Counted from the stretch's first letter, positions 17,023 to 25,667 are shown. The stretch: 64,000 nt of DNA from Saccharopolyspora aridisoli (GCF_004348445.1 NZ_SMKV01000024.1:20272-84271); one strand, 5' to 3'. Notes: generated by a model not told the origin, from the sequence alone. A program made the numbers and translations.

Positions 17023-18158
17023 TGATGGCGCGCAAGGTGAAGGTGCAGCTGGCGCTGTTCCTGGTCATCGCCGTGGTCGGCGTGGGTTTCGTCGGCGGTC
17101 GCTACGCCGGGCTGGACCGGCTCTTCGGCTCCAACGGCTACCCGGTGTCGGTGCAGCTGCCCGAATCCGGAGGGCTCTTCGCCAACTCCGAAGTCAGCTA
17201 CCGGGGCGTGGCCGTCGGCCGGGTCACCGGGCTTCGGCTGACCCATGAAGGCATCGCCGCCGACCTTCACATCGACGACGGCGCACCGCAGATCCCCGCC
17301 GACGCCCGCGCCGTGGTCGCCAACCGCTCGGCGGTGGGCGAGCAGTACATCGACCTCCAGCCGCAGCACCGCGGCGGGCCTTACCTGGAGGAGGGGTCGG
17401 TCATCCCGGTCGAGCGCACTTCCATCCCGCCTGCGCCCGAGTCGCTGCTGGTCAACGTGGATCGGCTGGTCGCGGGAGTGCCGACCGACAAGCTGCGGAC
17501 GGTGGTCACCGAGGTCGGGACCGCCTTCGACGGAACCGGCTCCCACCTGCAGGAGCTGCTCGACACCACCAGCTCGTTCACCACTGCCGCGCAGCAGAAC
17601 CTGCCGCAGACCACCGGCTTGCTGAACAACGGCGACGTCGTCCTGCGCACCCAGCAGGAGCAGGCGCAGAACCTCACCGAGTTCAGCACCGGGCTCCGGC
17701 AGATCTCCGGGCAGCTCAAGCGATCCGACCCCGACCTGCGCAAGACCATCCAGGAGGCGCCCGGCGCGGCCACCGAGGTGCAGGAGCTCACGCGCTCGAT
17801 GGGCACCGACTTCGGCATCGTGGCCGCCAACCTGCTCACCACCATGCAGCTGACCAGCGTGCGCGGTCCCGCGCTGGAGCAGACGTTGGTCGCGCTGCCG
17901 ATGATCTCGGCGTTCACCCACACGCTTTCGCCGGACGGCACCGGTCACCTCGGTCTGGTGCTCAACATGTTCAACCCGCCGGCGTGCACCGCGGGGTACG
18001 AGGGCACGCCTCGCAAGCACGGGTCCGACACCACCGACGGCCCCACCAACTACGACTTCGCGTGCGCCGAACCCAAGGGCAGCCCCACCGGGGTGCGCGG
18101 CTCGCAGCACGCGATCCGCTACCCGGTCCCGGCGCCCGTCCCGCCGCCCGGTCGCTGA
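17022..18158 (+). CDS. mce4F: Mce4F substrate-binding protein
   Basis: A 378-residue MCE-family protein, the last gene of the operon. It has an N-terminal anchor (about 9-28), an MCE domain (NSEVSYRGVAVGRV) and a helical region. GGAGGAGG lies 6 nt upstream of the first of two adjacent ATGs (17022, 17025). No mce-associated (mas) genes follow, unlike many mycobacterial mce operons. Confidence 0.92.
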   Translation: MMARKVKVQLALFLVIAVVGVGFVGGRYAGLDRLFGSNGYPVSVQLPESGGLFANSEVSYRGVAVGRVTGLRLTHEGIAADLHIDDGAPQIPADARAVVANRSAVGEQYIDLQPQHRGGPYLEEGSVIPVERTSIPPAPESLLVNVDRLVAGVPTDKLRTVVTEVGTAFDGTGSHLQELLDTTSSFTTAAQQNLPQTTGLLNNGDVVLRTQQEQAQNLTEFSTGLRQISGQLKRSDPDLRKTIQEAPGAATEVQELTRSMGTDFGIVAANLLTTMQLTSVRGPALEQTLVALPMISAFTHTLSPDGTGHLGLVLNMFNPPACTAGYEGTPRKHGSDTTDGPTNYDFACAEPKGSPTGVRGSQHAIRYPVPAPVPPPGR

Positions 18159-18533
18159 GCGGTGGCCGGGCTGGAACGGCCGTGATCGACGTTCTCCGTT
18201 CCCGGTGGTACCGGGCGGAACAGACCGAAGGTCTCACCCCAACGGTGCCACCGCTTCCGACGACGAAATATGATGTCCACCGATCGGACTACGCGATCTT
18301 GGTGTGTCAGGCTTGCAATCGACTGCGGGTAGCCGATAAAGGGCGCCCGCTGCGTTCGAACCACTCGATGGAGCGTTCATCGACGTGGAATGAGCCTTCG
18401 CTGGCCAACAACACCCCTCGGCGAACTGTGAATCGCCCACCCCGCGCCGCTTGATCGTGTTGAGAACCCCGCTCACCGCACGGACAGTTACTGATTACCA
18501 ACGAGACGGTGCAGGGTTCTTGGGGAGGCCGGT
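18159..18533. other. Gap after mce4F
   Basis: A 375-bp stretch with lower GC in its right half. It holds a hairpin at 18201-18215 and presumably the promoter of the L,D-transpeptidase gene. No convincing gene or tRNA was seen. Confidence 0.7.
18201..18215 (+). terminator. Candidate mce4 operon terminator
   Basis: CCCGGT and ACCGGG pair around GGT, 43 bp after the mce4F stop. There is no U-tract. Confidence 0.35.
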
Positions 18534-19685
18534 ATGCGGGGGGCAGTTGCGTGCCAACTAGTCATCGCGAGCCTGGTCGCGTGCGCGCTGACGGCGTGCG
18601 GGCCGGACATTTCCGAGGCGGCGGTGACCACCTCGGTTCCAGACAGGACGACATCGCTGTCGCCGAGTGAACCACTGGAGCTCACTGCGCAGCGCGGAGT
18701 GCTGACCTCGGTCAACGTGACCGCCAACGGCGCACCGGTTCCGGGCAAGATCGACCGCAGCGGTCACAAGTGGACGATCGACTCACCACTGGCCTTCGGC
18801 ACCACCTACCAGGTGCACGCGGTCGCCCACGACAAGGACGGCGTTCCGTCGATCCCGCTGAACTCGACGTTCACCACCGCCACGCCCACCGACATCGTCA
18901 ACGTCGAGCGCACCCGGCCCACCGACGGGGACACCGTCGGCATCGCGATGCCGGTCTCGATCTACTTCGACAAGCCCGTCAAGGACCGCGCCGCCGTCGA
19001 GCGCCGCCTGAAGATCGAAACCTCCGTGCCCACCGAGGGTTCGTTCAACTGGTACTCCGACGACCAGGTCAACTGGCGGCCCAAGGACTACTGGCAGGCC
19101 GGCACCCAGGTGAAGGTGCGCGCCGACCTCTACGGCATCGACACCGGCGACGGTGTGATGGGCGACAAGAACTTCGAAGCGAACTTCACCATCGGCCGCG
19201 ACCAGCGCTCCGTCGGCGACGTCAACGCACACACCTTCACCGTCTACCAGGACGGCCAGGAGATCAGGAAGATGGACGCCTCCTACGGCCAGGCGGCGTA
19301 CCCGACGCAGCACGGCATCCACGTCGCCACCGAGCGGCACGACTCCGTCCGGATGAACTCCTGGAGCTGGGGCGGGCCCGCCAGGGGAACCGCGGGCGCC
19401 TACGACGAAGTGCTGCCCAACGCCGTCCGCATCTCCAACAACGGCGAGTACGTGCACACCAACACGGCGAGCACGTACGCGCAGGGGTCGAGCAACATCA
19501 CCCACGGCTGCGTCAACCTCTCCAGCACCGACGGCAGGTGGTTCCTGGAGTTCACCCAGATCGGAGACCCGGTGGAGATCGTCGGGTCGACCAAACCGCT
19601 CACCCCGGCCGACGGCGACATCTGGGACTGGACCGTCCCGTGGGAGGAGTACGTCAAGGGGAGCGCCCTGTACCACGCGCCCTGA
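18534..19685 (+). CDS. L,D-transpeptidase lipoprotein
   Basis: A 383-residue exported enzyme that would form 3-3 crosslinks in peptidoglycan. A lipobox (LTACG, Cys22) gives membrane anchoring. Two Ig-like domains (about 45-120 and 125-222) precede the YkuD catalytic domain (about 232-360). Active-site residues lie in THGCVNLS with His324 and Cys326, and an upstream His308 (YVHTN). The layout is that of mycobacterial Ldt proteins. GGGGAGG precedes the ATG. Ldt enzymes bypass most penicillins, and the two genes that follow are beta-lactamase-fold proteins with a regulator. Confidence 0.92.
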   Translation: MRGAVACQLVIASLVACALTACGPDISEAAVTTSVPDRTTSLSPSEPLELTAQRGVLTSVNVTANGAPVPGKIDRSGHKWTIDSPLAFGTTYQVHAVAHDKDGVPSIPLNSTFTTATPTDIVNVERTRPTDGDTVGIAMPVSIYFDKPVKDRAAVERRLKIETSVPTEGSFNWYSDDQVNWRPKDYWQAGTQVKVRADLYGIDTGDGVMGDKNFEANFTIGRDQRSVGDVNAHTFTVYQDGQEIRKMDASYGQAAYPTQHGIHVATERHDSVRMNSWSWGGPARGTAGAYDEVLPNAVRISNNGEYVHTNTASTYAQGSSNITHGCVNLSSTDGRWFLEFTQIGDPVEIVGSTKPLTPADGDIWDWTVPWEEYVKGSALYHAP

Positions 19686-19782
19686 GCGGCGGTGCCGGTC
19701 GCTCGGGTGGGACGAGAAGAGGAGGCTCAGCAGGGGTCCGGAGCGCGCATCGCGTTCCGGACCTTGTGCTTGGATCGGTGGT

Positions 19783-20658
19783 GTGGACCTCCTCCGTCAT
19801 CTCCGGTTCTTCGTCGCGGTCGCCGAGGAAGGTCACTTCGGGCACGCCGCCGACCGCCTCGGCATGACCCAGCCGCCGCTGTCCCAGGGAGTGCAGCGGC
19901 TGGAGAACCGGCTCGGCGTCACCCTGCTGACCAGGAGCTCTCGGGGCGTGCGGTTGACCACCGCCGGGGCCGACCTGCTGCCCCGGGCGCGGACGCTGCT
20001 CGCCGGGGCCGACGAGTTCGCCGAAGCGGCCCGAAGGCAGCGGGAGAACAGGGGAGCTGTGCGCATCGGCGTCATCGCCGCCCTCGGGGATCGCCAGGTC
20101 GCCGGTCTGGTCGCGGCCCTGCGCGCCGCGGCGCCGGAGCCGTCGGCGCGCACCGTCATCGTCAGCACCGCCCCGACCATCGACCTGGTCGATGCCGTGG
20201 CCAGCGGCCGGTTGGACTGCGCGGTCGTGCACCACCCGGCGCTGCTCGGCGACCTCCGGACCTCCTCGGTGGTCAAGATCCCGCGCCGACTGCTCGTACC
20301 CGCCGACCACCCTGCGGCGGCCAAGAAGTACTCGATCCGCGCGCTGCGCGGGCTGGTCTGCGCCACCGCTCCGCGCGCCCACGGCACCGCGGCCTTCGAC
20401 CTGCTCGTGGACACCCTCCGGGAACGCGGCCTCGACCCCGAGTTCCTGCCCGCGCCCGGTGATCGCGACGCGCTCAGCGCCGTTGCCGCCGGACGCGCGT
20501 TCGCGCTCAGCACCGACCCCGAGGTGCGCGCACCCGGGGTGGCCGTCGTCGCCGCAGGCGAGGAGCTCGCGTTGCGGGTCCGGGTGGTCTGGCCCGACCC
20601 GGCCCCGCAGCCCGACGTGTGCGAGGCGCTCGAAGTCGCGCTCCGGGAGCTGGCGTGA
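19783..20658 (+). CDS. LysR family regulator
   Basis: A 291-residue LysR-type protein with an N-terminal winged helix-turn-helix (about 18-37, GHFGHAADRLGMTQPPLSQ) and a two-lobed effector domain. The GTG start at 19783 gives the canonical MDLLRHLRFFVAVAEEG opening. It overlaps the next gene (GTGA at 20655-20658), so it is co-expressed with the serine hydrolase. LysR regulators next to beta-lactamases often control them (AmpR, streptomycete BlaA/BlaB), but the ligand here is unknown. Confidence 0.88.
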   Translation: MDLLRHLRFFVAVAEEGHFGHAADRLGMTQPPLSQGVQRLENRLGVTLLTRSSRGVRLTTAGADLLPRARTLLAGADEFAEAARRQRENRGAVRIGVIAALGDRQVAGLVAALRAAAPEPSARTVIVSTAPTIDLVDAVASGRLDCAVVHHPALLGDLRTSSVVKIPRRLLVPADHPAAAKKYSIRALRGLVCATAPRAHGTAAFDLLVDTLRERGLDPEFLPAPGDRDALSAVAAGRAFALSTDPEVRAPGVAVVAAGEELALRVRVVWPDPAPQPDVCEALEVALRELA

Positions 20659-21545
20659 ACGCCGAGCAGCGCATCCGGGACGTGCTCGCCGACGCGGGCG
20701 CTGAGGGCTGGGTGCACGCAGTCCGGCTCGGCGGAGGTGGTCACGAACTCGGCTTCGGCGCTGACGAGCTCGTGGTCACAGCCTCGGTCTACAAGCTGCC
20801 GCTGCTGGTCGCACTGGCCCGCGCCTTCGACGCGGGAACCCTCGACCCGCGCGAGGCCATCCGGCTCGACCCCGGTTCCTGCACGCCCGGCCCGACCGGC
20901 GTGTCGACCTTCCAGGACCCGGTGCGGATGTCCTGGCGCGATCTCGCGGCCTCGATGATCGCGGTGTCGGACAACGCCGCCGCGGACGTCATCCTGGGTG
21001 CGGTCGGCCTCGACGCCCTGGCCGCGACGCTCGCCGACCTCGGCCTGCAACGCACCCGGGTCGTCGGCGGCACCGCCGACGCGCACGCCGCGCTGGTCCG
21101 TGAGATGGGCGCCACCAGCGCTTCCGAGGCGTTCGCCCTGCTGGCCGACAACGACGAGGCGCGCACCCTCCGCGCCTACGACCCGTCCTACGCCAGCGCC
21201 ACCACACCCCGCGAGATGACCGGGCTGATGGAGTTGATCTGGGCCGACGCGGTCGCCTCGCCGCAGCAGTGCGCGTTCGTCCGCAGGTTGCTCGGCCAGC
21301 AGGCGTGGATGCACCGGGTCCGCGCGGGTTTTCCGTTCCAAGGGGTTCGGGTCTCGGGGAAGACGGGCACGATCGGTGCCGTCCGCAACGAGGTGTCGGT
21401 CGTGGAGTTCGACGGCGAGGCGCCGGTGGCGGTGGCGATCTTCACGCTCGCGGCGCGCGCTGACCCGTCGCTTCCCCGGGTGGACGCCGCGATCGCCGAG
21501 TGCGCCCGGATCGCGGTGACGGACCTGCGCTCAGGGCGCCTCTAG
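20655..21545 (+). CDS. Serine hydrolase of the class A beta-lactamase fold
   Basis: A 296-residue protein with the penicillin-recognition motifs Ser44-V-Y-Lys47, Ser105-Asp106-Asn107 and Lys236-Thr-Gly238. A clear Glu166-type ExxLN motif is not visible, and there is no signal peptide from the GTG start. It may therefore be an intracellular penicillin-binding protein, esterase or sensor and not an effective lactamase. It is translationally coupled to the LysR gene. The dispersed repeat begins 3 bp after its stop. Confidence 0.75.
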   Translation: MNAEQRIRDVLADAGAEGWVHAVRLGGGGHELGFGADELVVTASVYKLPLLVALARAFDAGTLDPREAIRLDPGSCTPGPTGVSTFQDPVRMSWRDLAASMIAVSDNAAADVILGAVGLDALAATLADLGLQRTRVVGGTADAHAALVREMGATSASEAFALLADNDEARTLRAYDPSYASATTPREMTGLMELIWADAVASPQQCAFVRRLLGQQAWMHRVRAGFPFQGVRVSGKTGTIGAVRNEVSVVEFDGEAPVAVAIFTLAARADPSLPRVDAAIAECARIAVTDLRSGRL

Positions 21546-21548
21546 CGC

Positions 21549-21736
21549 CTGTTCAGGAATGGCTGCGCGTTGCGGTGCGGGTGGCAGACACCTCCGGAGG
21601 GCAAGCGCAGCGGTTACCCGCACTCCGCGCGCCACGCCTGATGTGTGCCAGTACGCGGCGTCGCGGCGTGCTCGCCACGAAACCGCGACCTGCGGCGGTG
21701 CCAGCTGAGTCCCAGACTCCGCCCATTCCCGAACAG
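21549..21736. repeat. Dispersed intergenic repeat, copy 2 (MITE-like)
   Basis: A 188-bp segment bounded by CTGTTCAGGAATGG (21549-21562) and its inverted partner CCATTCCCGAACAG (21723-21736), 13 of 14 positions matching. The interior aligns with 39431-39586 through GGTGCGGGTGGC, the long block ending GTCGCGGCGTGCTCGCC, and GAGTCCCA. It encodes nothing. Terminal inverted repeats without a transposase suggest a non-autonomous mobile element. Confidence 0.65.
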
Positions 21737-21989
21737 TTCAGCACAGGCGGTCTTCCCGCCACCGCGGCTGATCGATGTCGCCCTCGTCAGGTCGGTTCGG
21801 ACGCGGACCTGCCCTGAGCAGCTACCCGGGAGCGGACATCGGAAGAAATTTCCGGGTGTTCTCCCGGCTTCGGCGACGGCTCGCGCTGGGGCGATATCGA
21901 TGCGCTATCGCCAACCGGGCGGGTTCTTATTGGCGCTATCAGCGATCGGCTGCTTGATTGGGGGCATCGTTCTACTGGGAGGAAATCAG
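21737..21989. other. Upstream region of the beta-lactamase gene
   Basis: 253 bp between the repeat and the TTG start. It contains the dyad at 21890-21912 and a direct repeat GCGCTATC at 21903-21910 and 21933-21940, exactly 30 bp apart. An in-frame ATG at 21900 exists but lacks a good ribosome site and would spoil the signal peptide. Confidence 0.5.
21890..21912. promoter_or_regulatory. Dyad upstream of the beta-lactamase gene
   Basis: GGCGATA and TATCGCC are inverted around a 9-bp spacer, 78 bp before the gene. The position suits an operator or a leader hairpin. No regulator is assigned. Confidence 0.35.
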
Positions 21990-22895
21990 TTGCAGCACAA
22001 TGAAATCCGCTTGGGTCGCCGGGCGGTTCTGGCGGCGTTGCTGGCCGCGCCGGTGGCCGCTTGCGCGCCGAGCACCCCGCCTGCCGCGCCGGTCGCGACC
22101 GCTCCCCCGCCCGACCCGGTGTGGGCCGAGCTGGAACGTCGTTACGACGCGCGTCTGGGGTTGTTCGCGCGCAACGTCGCCACCGGGCGAACCGTCGCGC
22201 ACCGCGCCGACGAGCGCGTCGCGCTGTGCTCGACCTTCAAGGTCTACGCGTCGGCGGCGCTGCTTCGCGCTCACGGGCTCGCCGGCGGCTACTTCGACCG
22301 CGTCATCCGCTACGACGCCGGCCAGCTCGTGGAGAACTCGCCGATCACCGAGACCCGGGTGCACACCGGCATGACCGTCGGCGAGCTGTGCGCGGCAGCG
22401 GTGCAGCACTCGGACAACACCGCCGCCAACCTGATGCTGCGCGAACTCGGCGGCCCGCAAGCCATCACGGAGTTCGCCCGCACCATCGGCGACCCGATGA
22501 CCCGCTTGGACCGCTGGGAGACGGAGCTGAACACCGCCATCCCCGGCGACGAGCGCGACACCTCCACGCCCAGGGCGCTGGGTGACGGCCTGCAGCGCCT
22601 GCTGCTCGGCGATGCGCTCGGCCCGGCGGAACGCGACCGGCTCACCGGCTGGATGCTCGGAAGTGCCACCGGCGCCGCGCGGATCCGCGCCGGGGTTCCG
22701 AGCAGCTGGCGCACGGCGGACAAGACCGGTGGTGGCAGCGCCTACGGAGTCGCCAACGACATCGCCGTGACCTGGACCGACACCGCAACGCCGATCGTCA
22801 TCTCGCTGCTCACCGGCCGTCCCCGCGAGCACGACACCGCGAACAACGCGCTGCTGGCCGATGCCGCCCGCGTGGTGGCCGAGCGGCTGGTCTGA
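21990..22895 (+). CDS. Class A beta-lactamase, Tat-exported lipoprotein
   Basis: A 301-residue penicillinase with all catalytic motifs: Ser81-T-F-Lys84, Ser141-Asp-Asn143, Glu177-x2-Leu-Asn181 and Lys245-Thr-Gly247. It hydrolyses beta-lactams outside the membrane. The start is TTG at 21990, chosen because GGGAGGA lies 6-7 nt upstream and because it yields a short twin-arginine signal (RRAVLAALLAAPVAAC) with lipobox Cys25. It is a separate unit from the upstream LysR/hydrolase pair, with its own leader and a strong bidirectional terminator behind it. Confidence 0.9.
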   Translation: MQHNEIRLGRRAVLAALLAAPVAACAPSTPPAAPVATAPPPDPVWAELERRYDARLGLFARNVATGRTVAHRADERVALCSTFKVYASAALLRAHGLAGGYFDRVIRYDAGQLVENSPITETRVHTGMTVGELCAAAVQHSDNTAANLMLRELGGPQAITEFARTIGDPMTRLDRWETELNTAIPGDERDTSTPRALGDGLQRLLLGDALGPAERDRLTGWMLGSATGAARIRAGVPSSWRTADKTGGGSAYGVANDIAVTWTDTATPIVISLLTGRPREHDTANNALLADAARVVAERLV

Positions 22896-22908
22896 CCGGC
22901 GAGCATGG

Positions 22909-22945
22909 ACCGGGAGCGTTCCGCCGGCGGCGGAACGCTCCCGGT
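22909..22945. terminator. Bidirectional terminator hairpin
   Basis: A perfect 17-bp stem (22909-22925 with 22929-22945) closes on a GGC loop. It lies between the convergent beta-lactamase and DUF397 genes and serves both strands. Confidence 0.75.
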
Positions 22946-22978
22946 TTCGTCCGCACGCGGGCGAATCGAGGCGGTGGA

Positions 22979-23179
22979 CTATCTGTCGAAGCGACCCGTT
23001 TTGATCGCTCTCACGAAATAGCGCCACTGAGCGGAATTGGCGGTCACGAGGCCCCCGGCGCGGTCCTTGGTGTCGCGCACGGCGGCCCCGCCGATGACGC
23101 GGCCGACCTCGACGCAATTGGTCTCCTGGCTGCTCCGGCTGGACTTGCGCCAACCGACCGGCGACTGCAGCAACGTCAC
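22979..23179 (-). CDS. DUF397 protein
   Basis: A 66-residue DUF397 protein with the family signature WRKSSRSSQETNCVEV near the start and a conserved VRDTKD segment. It begins at GTG 23179, overlapping the stop of the upstream XRE gene in a GTGA. DUF397 proteins are small partners of DUF5753-type XRE regulators in filamentous actinomycetes, where BldB- and WhiJ-related pairs control development or antibiotic output. The pair behaves like a toxin-antitoxin or regulator-cofactor unit in some reports. Confidence 0.88.
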   Translation of the reverse strand: MTLLQSPVGWRKSSRSSQETNCVEVGRVIGGAAVRDTKDRAGGLVTANSAQWRYFVRAIKTGRFDR

Positions 23180-24033
23180 GGTGTTGTCTCCTCTCGGTGG
23201 ATGATCTCGTCGACGAGGCGAACCGAGTCGTCGCTGCTCATCGCGAATTGCCCCAAGTCCCTCCCGGCCTTGACGAAAGCCGTCACGTCGCCGGGATCGC
23301 GCAGGAACGCGCTGGACCTGTGGTGTTCGAGGTGCACGACGGGGGAAGCCTTGGCGAACTCGAGGAGCACGAAGGGTCCGGCGTGCGCGGGGGTCCATCC
23401 CGCGGACAGCGGGATGATCCGGATGTCGATGTTGTCGCGAGCGCTCATGTCGCGGACGTGCCGCAGCTGGTCGATCAGCACGGCTCGGCCGCCGATGGGC
23501 TGGTGCAGCACCGATTCGAGCAGGAACGCCGTGTACCGCACGGGTTCTTGGTGGCGGGTGATGACCTCGCGCCGACCGAGCCGGACCGCCACGCGGGTGG
23601 AGACCTCGTGCTCCGGGATGCCGGTGCCCATGATCGCGCGCGCGTACTCGGTGGTTTGCAGCAGACCGGGGATGAGGATCGGGGAGACGTCGGTGATCGC
23701 CGTGGCGATCCGCTCGAACTCCAGCAGCGCGGTGAGCTGATCGGCCTCACCGACTGACCCGACCGACACCGAGTTGGGCGGTTCGGCCTGCGCCTCACGG
23801 GTGAGCCGAAGCAGCCGATCGCGAGCCGGGCTCGACAGGCCCAGCACCGCGCACACGGCGGACACGGATTCGGTCGACGGCACTCGTTCACCGCGCTCCC
23901 AGCGGACGACGACGGAGTGCGAAACGTCGAGACGTCCTGCTAACTGGCGCAGCCCGAGACCGGAACGCGACCTCGCATCCCGGATTTCCGCACCGAGAAC
24001 GTACGCCCGCGGTGCCGGAGTGGTCTCGCTCAT
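23176..24033 (-). CDS. XRE family regulator with DUF5753 domain (WhiJ-like)
   Basis: A 285-residue protein with an N-terminal XRE helix-turn-helix (about 14-67, LRQLAGRLDVSHSVVVRWERG) and a C-terminal DUF5753 domain (about 100-275, including IPGLLQTTEYARA and IRIIPLSAGWTPAH). Proteins of this kind in Streptomyces regulate differentiation and work with a neighbouring DUF397 protein, which is present and coupled here. The target operator may be the dyad at 24154-24169. The strain probably carries many paralogues. Confidence 0.9.
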   Translation of the reverse strand: MSETTPAPRAYVLGAEIRDARSRSGLGLRQLAGRLDVSHSVVVRWERGERVPSTESVSAVCAVLGLSSPARDRLLRLTREAQAEPPNSVSVGSVGEADQLTALLEFERIATAITDVSPILIPGLLQTTEYARAIMGTGIPEHEVSTRVAVRLGRREVITRHQEPVRYTAFLLESVLHQPIGGRAVLIDQLRHVRDMSARDNIDIRIIPLSAGWTPAHAGPFVLLEFAKASPVVHLEHHRSSAFLRDPGDVTAFVKAGRDLGQFAMSSDDSVRLVDEIIHREETTP

Positions 24034-24153
24034 GCACCACAGCTTATTTCAGGTGCGGAATTGCACGGCACCCTGGGTCGGGGTCGGCGTGACCACCCGA
24101 GCACGCACAGGCGTGTGCGCCGAATGGCGTCATCCGTTCGGGGAATTGCCGCA

Positions 24154-24169
24154 GTGGTCCCGAGACCAC
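24154..24169. promoter_or_regulatory. Dyad between the XRE gene and the zinc-binding protein gene
   Basis: GTGGTC and GACCAC are inverted around CCGA. It sits in the 240-bp divergent gap, about 120 bp from each start. It is a candidate operator for the XRE regulator. Confidence 0.4.
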
Positions 24170-24273
24170 GAGCATTGGTCTCGTCTTGATCGAGGTCGCT
24201 TCGGAGTCGAGGGGGTTCCGCCGCGATTCTCGTTCCGGGACGCGGAATCGCCGATCGGAACCGACAAGAGGGG

Positions 24274-24516
24274 ATGTGCGCAGCGATGTATCCGTTCCAC
24301 TGGGTGCCGGCGGACGGAAGCCGGCACGCGAGCTTGGACAAGCGGCCGTGGGGCAACGCCTATCCGAGCGGCATGCTCGTCAGCACCTTGTGCAGCCAGG
24401 AAGTCGTGGCCGACGCGACCGAGGAGGCGTGGCTGTGGCAGACCTGCGGCGACTGCCATTCCGAGGCTCACCGGGTGGCTGCGGCGGTCCGCGAGGTCCC
24501 GCGCATGTCGGCCTAG
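24274..24516 (+). CDS. Small Cys/His protein, putative zinc-binding
   Basis: An 80-residue protein of a type frequent beside XRE/DUF397 genes in actinomycetes. Cys and His residues suit a zinc site: Cys44 in LCSQEV, then TCGDCHSEAH near the C-terminus. It opens MYPFHWVPADG after an ATG at 24286; the earlier ATG at 24274 is also in frame and GAGGGG abuts it, so the true start may be either. Function is unknown. It is divergent from the XRE gene and convergent with the polymerase-domain gene. Confidence 0.65.
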   Translation: MCAAMYPFHWVPADGSRHASLDKRPWGNAYPSGMLVSTLCSQEVVADATEEAWLWQTCGDCHSEAHRVAAAVREVPRMSA

Positions 24517-24546
24517 CGAAATCTGGTGCAAGGGAACGGTTCTCGG

Positions 24547-25545
24547 TCAGTCGCGCTTGGCTCGGCTCGGTGCCACCCGGGGCGGCTCGTTGGGCTGCTT
24601 CGGGTACACCGGCGGCCACGGCGCGTCCTGCGCTCCGGCGGCGATGTCCCGGTCGTAGCGTTCCAGCAGCGGTTGGATCGACTGCGGCCGGGTGTCGGCC
24701 CACGGGTCACCGCGCTCGGCGAGCCGGTCTGGCACCGTGGCGATGGTCAGCTGGTCCGGGTCGATGCCGTCCAGCTCGTCCCACGCGATCGGTGTGGACA
24801 CCTGCCCGCCCACCCGGGGACGGGCGCACCAGGCGCCGAAAACCGTCTTGTGCGGAGCGTTCTGGTTGAAGTCGACGAAAACTCGCCGACCCCGCTCCTC
24901 CTTCCACCACTTCGCGGTGATCAGATCGGGGTGGCGGCGTTCGAGCTCGCGCGCCAGCGCCACGGCTGCGGCACGGACCCGGTAGCTGTCCCACTCGGGA
25001 CGCAGCGGGACGTAGAGGTGCAGGCCGCGTGAGCCGGAGGTCTTCAGCCGCACGTCGATGCCGTCCTCGCGGAGGAGGTCGCGGGTGAGCACCGCGGTCT
25101 CGCACACCTCGGCGAAGCCGACTCCGGGCGACGGGTCGAGATCGATGCGCAGCTCGTCGATGAGCTCCGGCCGCCCTTCCTGGTAGGGCCACACGTGGAA
25201 GCCCAGGCAACCCATGTTGACCGCCCAGACGACGTGCGCCAGATCAGCGGCCACGAGTGCGTGGCTGGTCGTCCCGTTGGGCGTTTCGACGACGGTCGTG
25301 CGCAGCCACTCCGGCGCCGAGGCGGGCACCCGCTTCTGGAAGAACGACTTGCCGCTCGCCCCGTCGGGATGGCGCTCCATCAGCAGCGGGCGACCCCCCA
25401 GGGTGCTCAGGAGCGGGCCGGCCACCGCCCGGTAGTAGTTCACGAGGTCCAGCTTGGTCTCACCGCGGGTCTTGAAGAACACCTTGTTCGGATGCGACAC
25501 CGATACCTCGGTGCCCCCGATGTCCAGCTTCACGGCCTCGCTCAC
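24547..25545 (-). CDS. Stand-alone LigD-type polymerase domain
   Basis: A 332-residue archaeo-eukaryotic primase-type polymerase like the PolDom of LigD. The metal-binding pair is in ELRIDLDPSPG, the nucleotide-binding segment is KTSGSRGLHLYVPL, and a later acidic residue lies in VFVDFNQNAPHKT. Such proteins fill gaps with ribo- or deoxyribonucleotides in non-homologous end joining or base excision repair. No ligase or nuclease domain is fused and no ku gene is nearby, so partners must be encoded elsewhere. Confidence 0.88.
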   Translation of the reverse strand: MSEAVKLDIGGTEVSVSHPNKVFFKTRGETKLDLVNYYRAVAGPLLSTLGGRPLLMERHPDGASGKSFFQKRVPASAPEWLRTTVVETPNGTTSHALVAADLAHVVWAVNMGCLGFHVWPYQEGRPELIDELRIDLDPSPGVGFAEVCETAVLTRDLLREDGIDVRLKTSGSRGLHLYVPLRPEWDSYRVRAAAVALARELERRHPDLITAKWWKEERGRRVFVDFNQNAPHKTVFGAWCARPRVGGQVSTPIAWDELDGIDPDQLTIATVPDRLAERGDPWADTRPQSIQPLLERYDRDIAAGAQDAPWPPVYPKQPNEPPRVAPSRAKRD

Positions 25546-25629
25546 GACGACCTCCGGTGCTCGCGCTCCCGGCAGTCAGAGTAGGCGGGGGCTCCGACGA
25601 CCGCAGCCACATCGGTGCGCACGCCGGGC

Positions 25630-25661
25630 GCGGGGGAAGTCCCACCGGGAACTTCCCCCGC
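25630..25661 (-). terminator. Terminator of the MBL-fold gene
   Basis: An 11-bp stem (25630-25640 with 25651-25661) lies just past the MBL-fold hydrolase stop on the minus strand. Confidence 0.6.
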
Positions 25662-25667
25662 CGTCCA

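Noticed and set aside
18340..18380. GTTCGAACC resembling a tRNA T-loop
   Set aside because: No 5-bp T stem and no acceptor or anticodon arms could be drawn around it.
21900..21989. ATG 21900 as the start of the class A lactamase
   Set aside because: It lacks a ribosome site and adds a hydrophobic stretch before a complete twin-arginine lipoprotein signal; TTG 21990 with GGGAGGA fits better.
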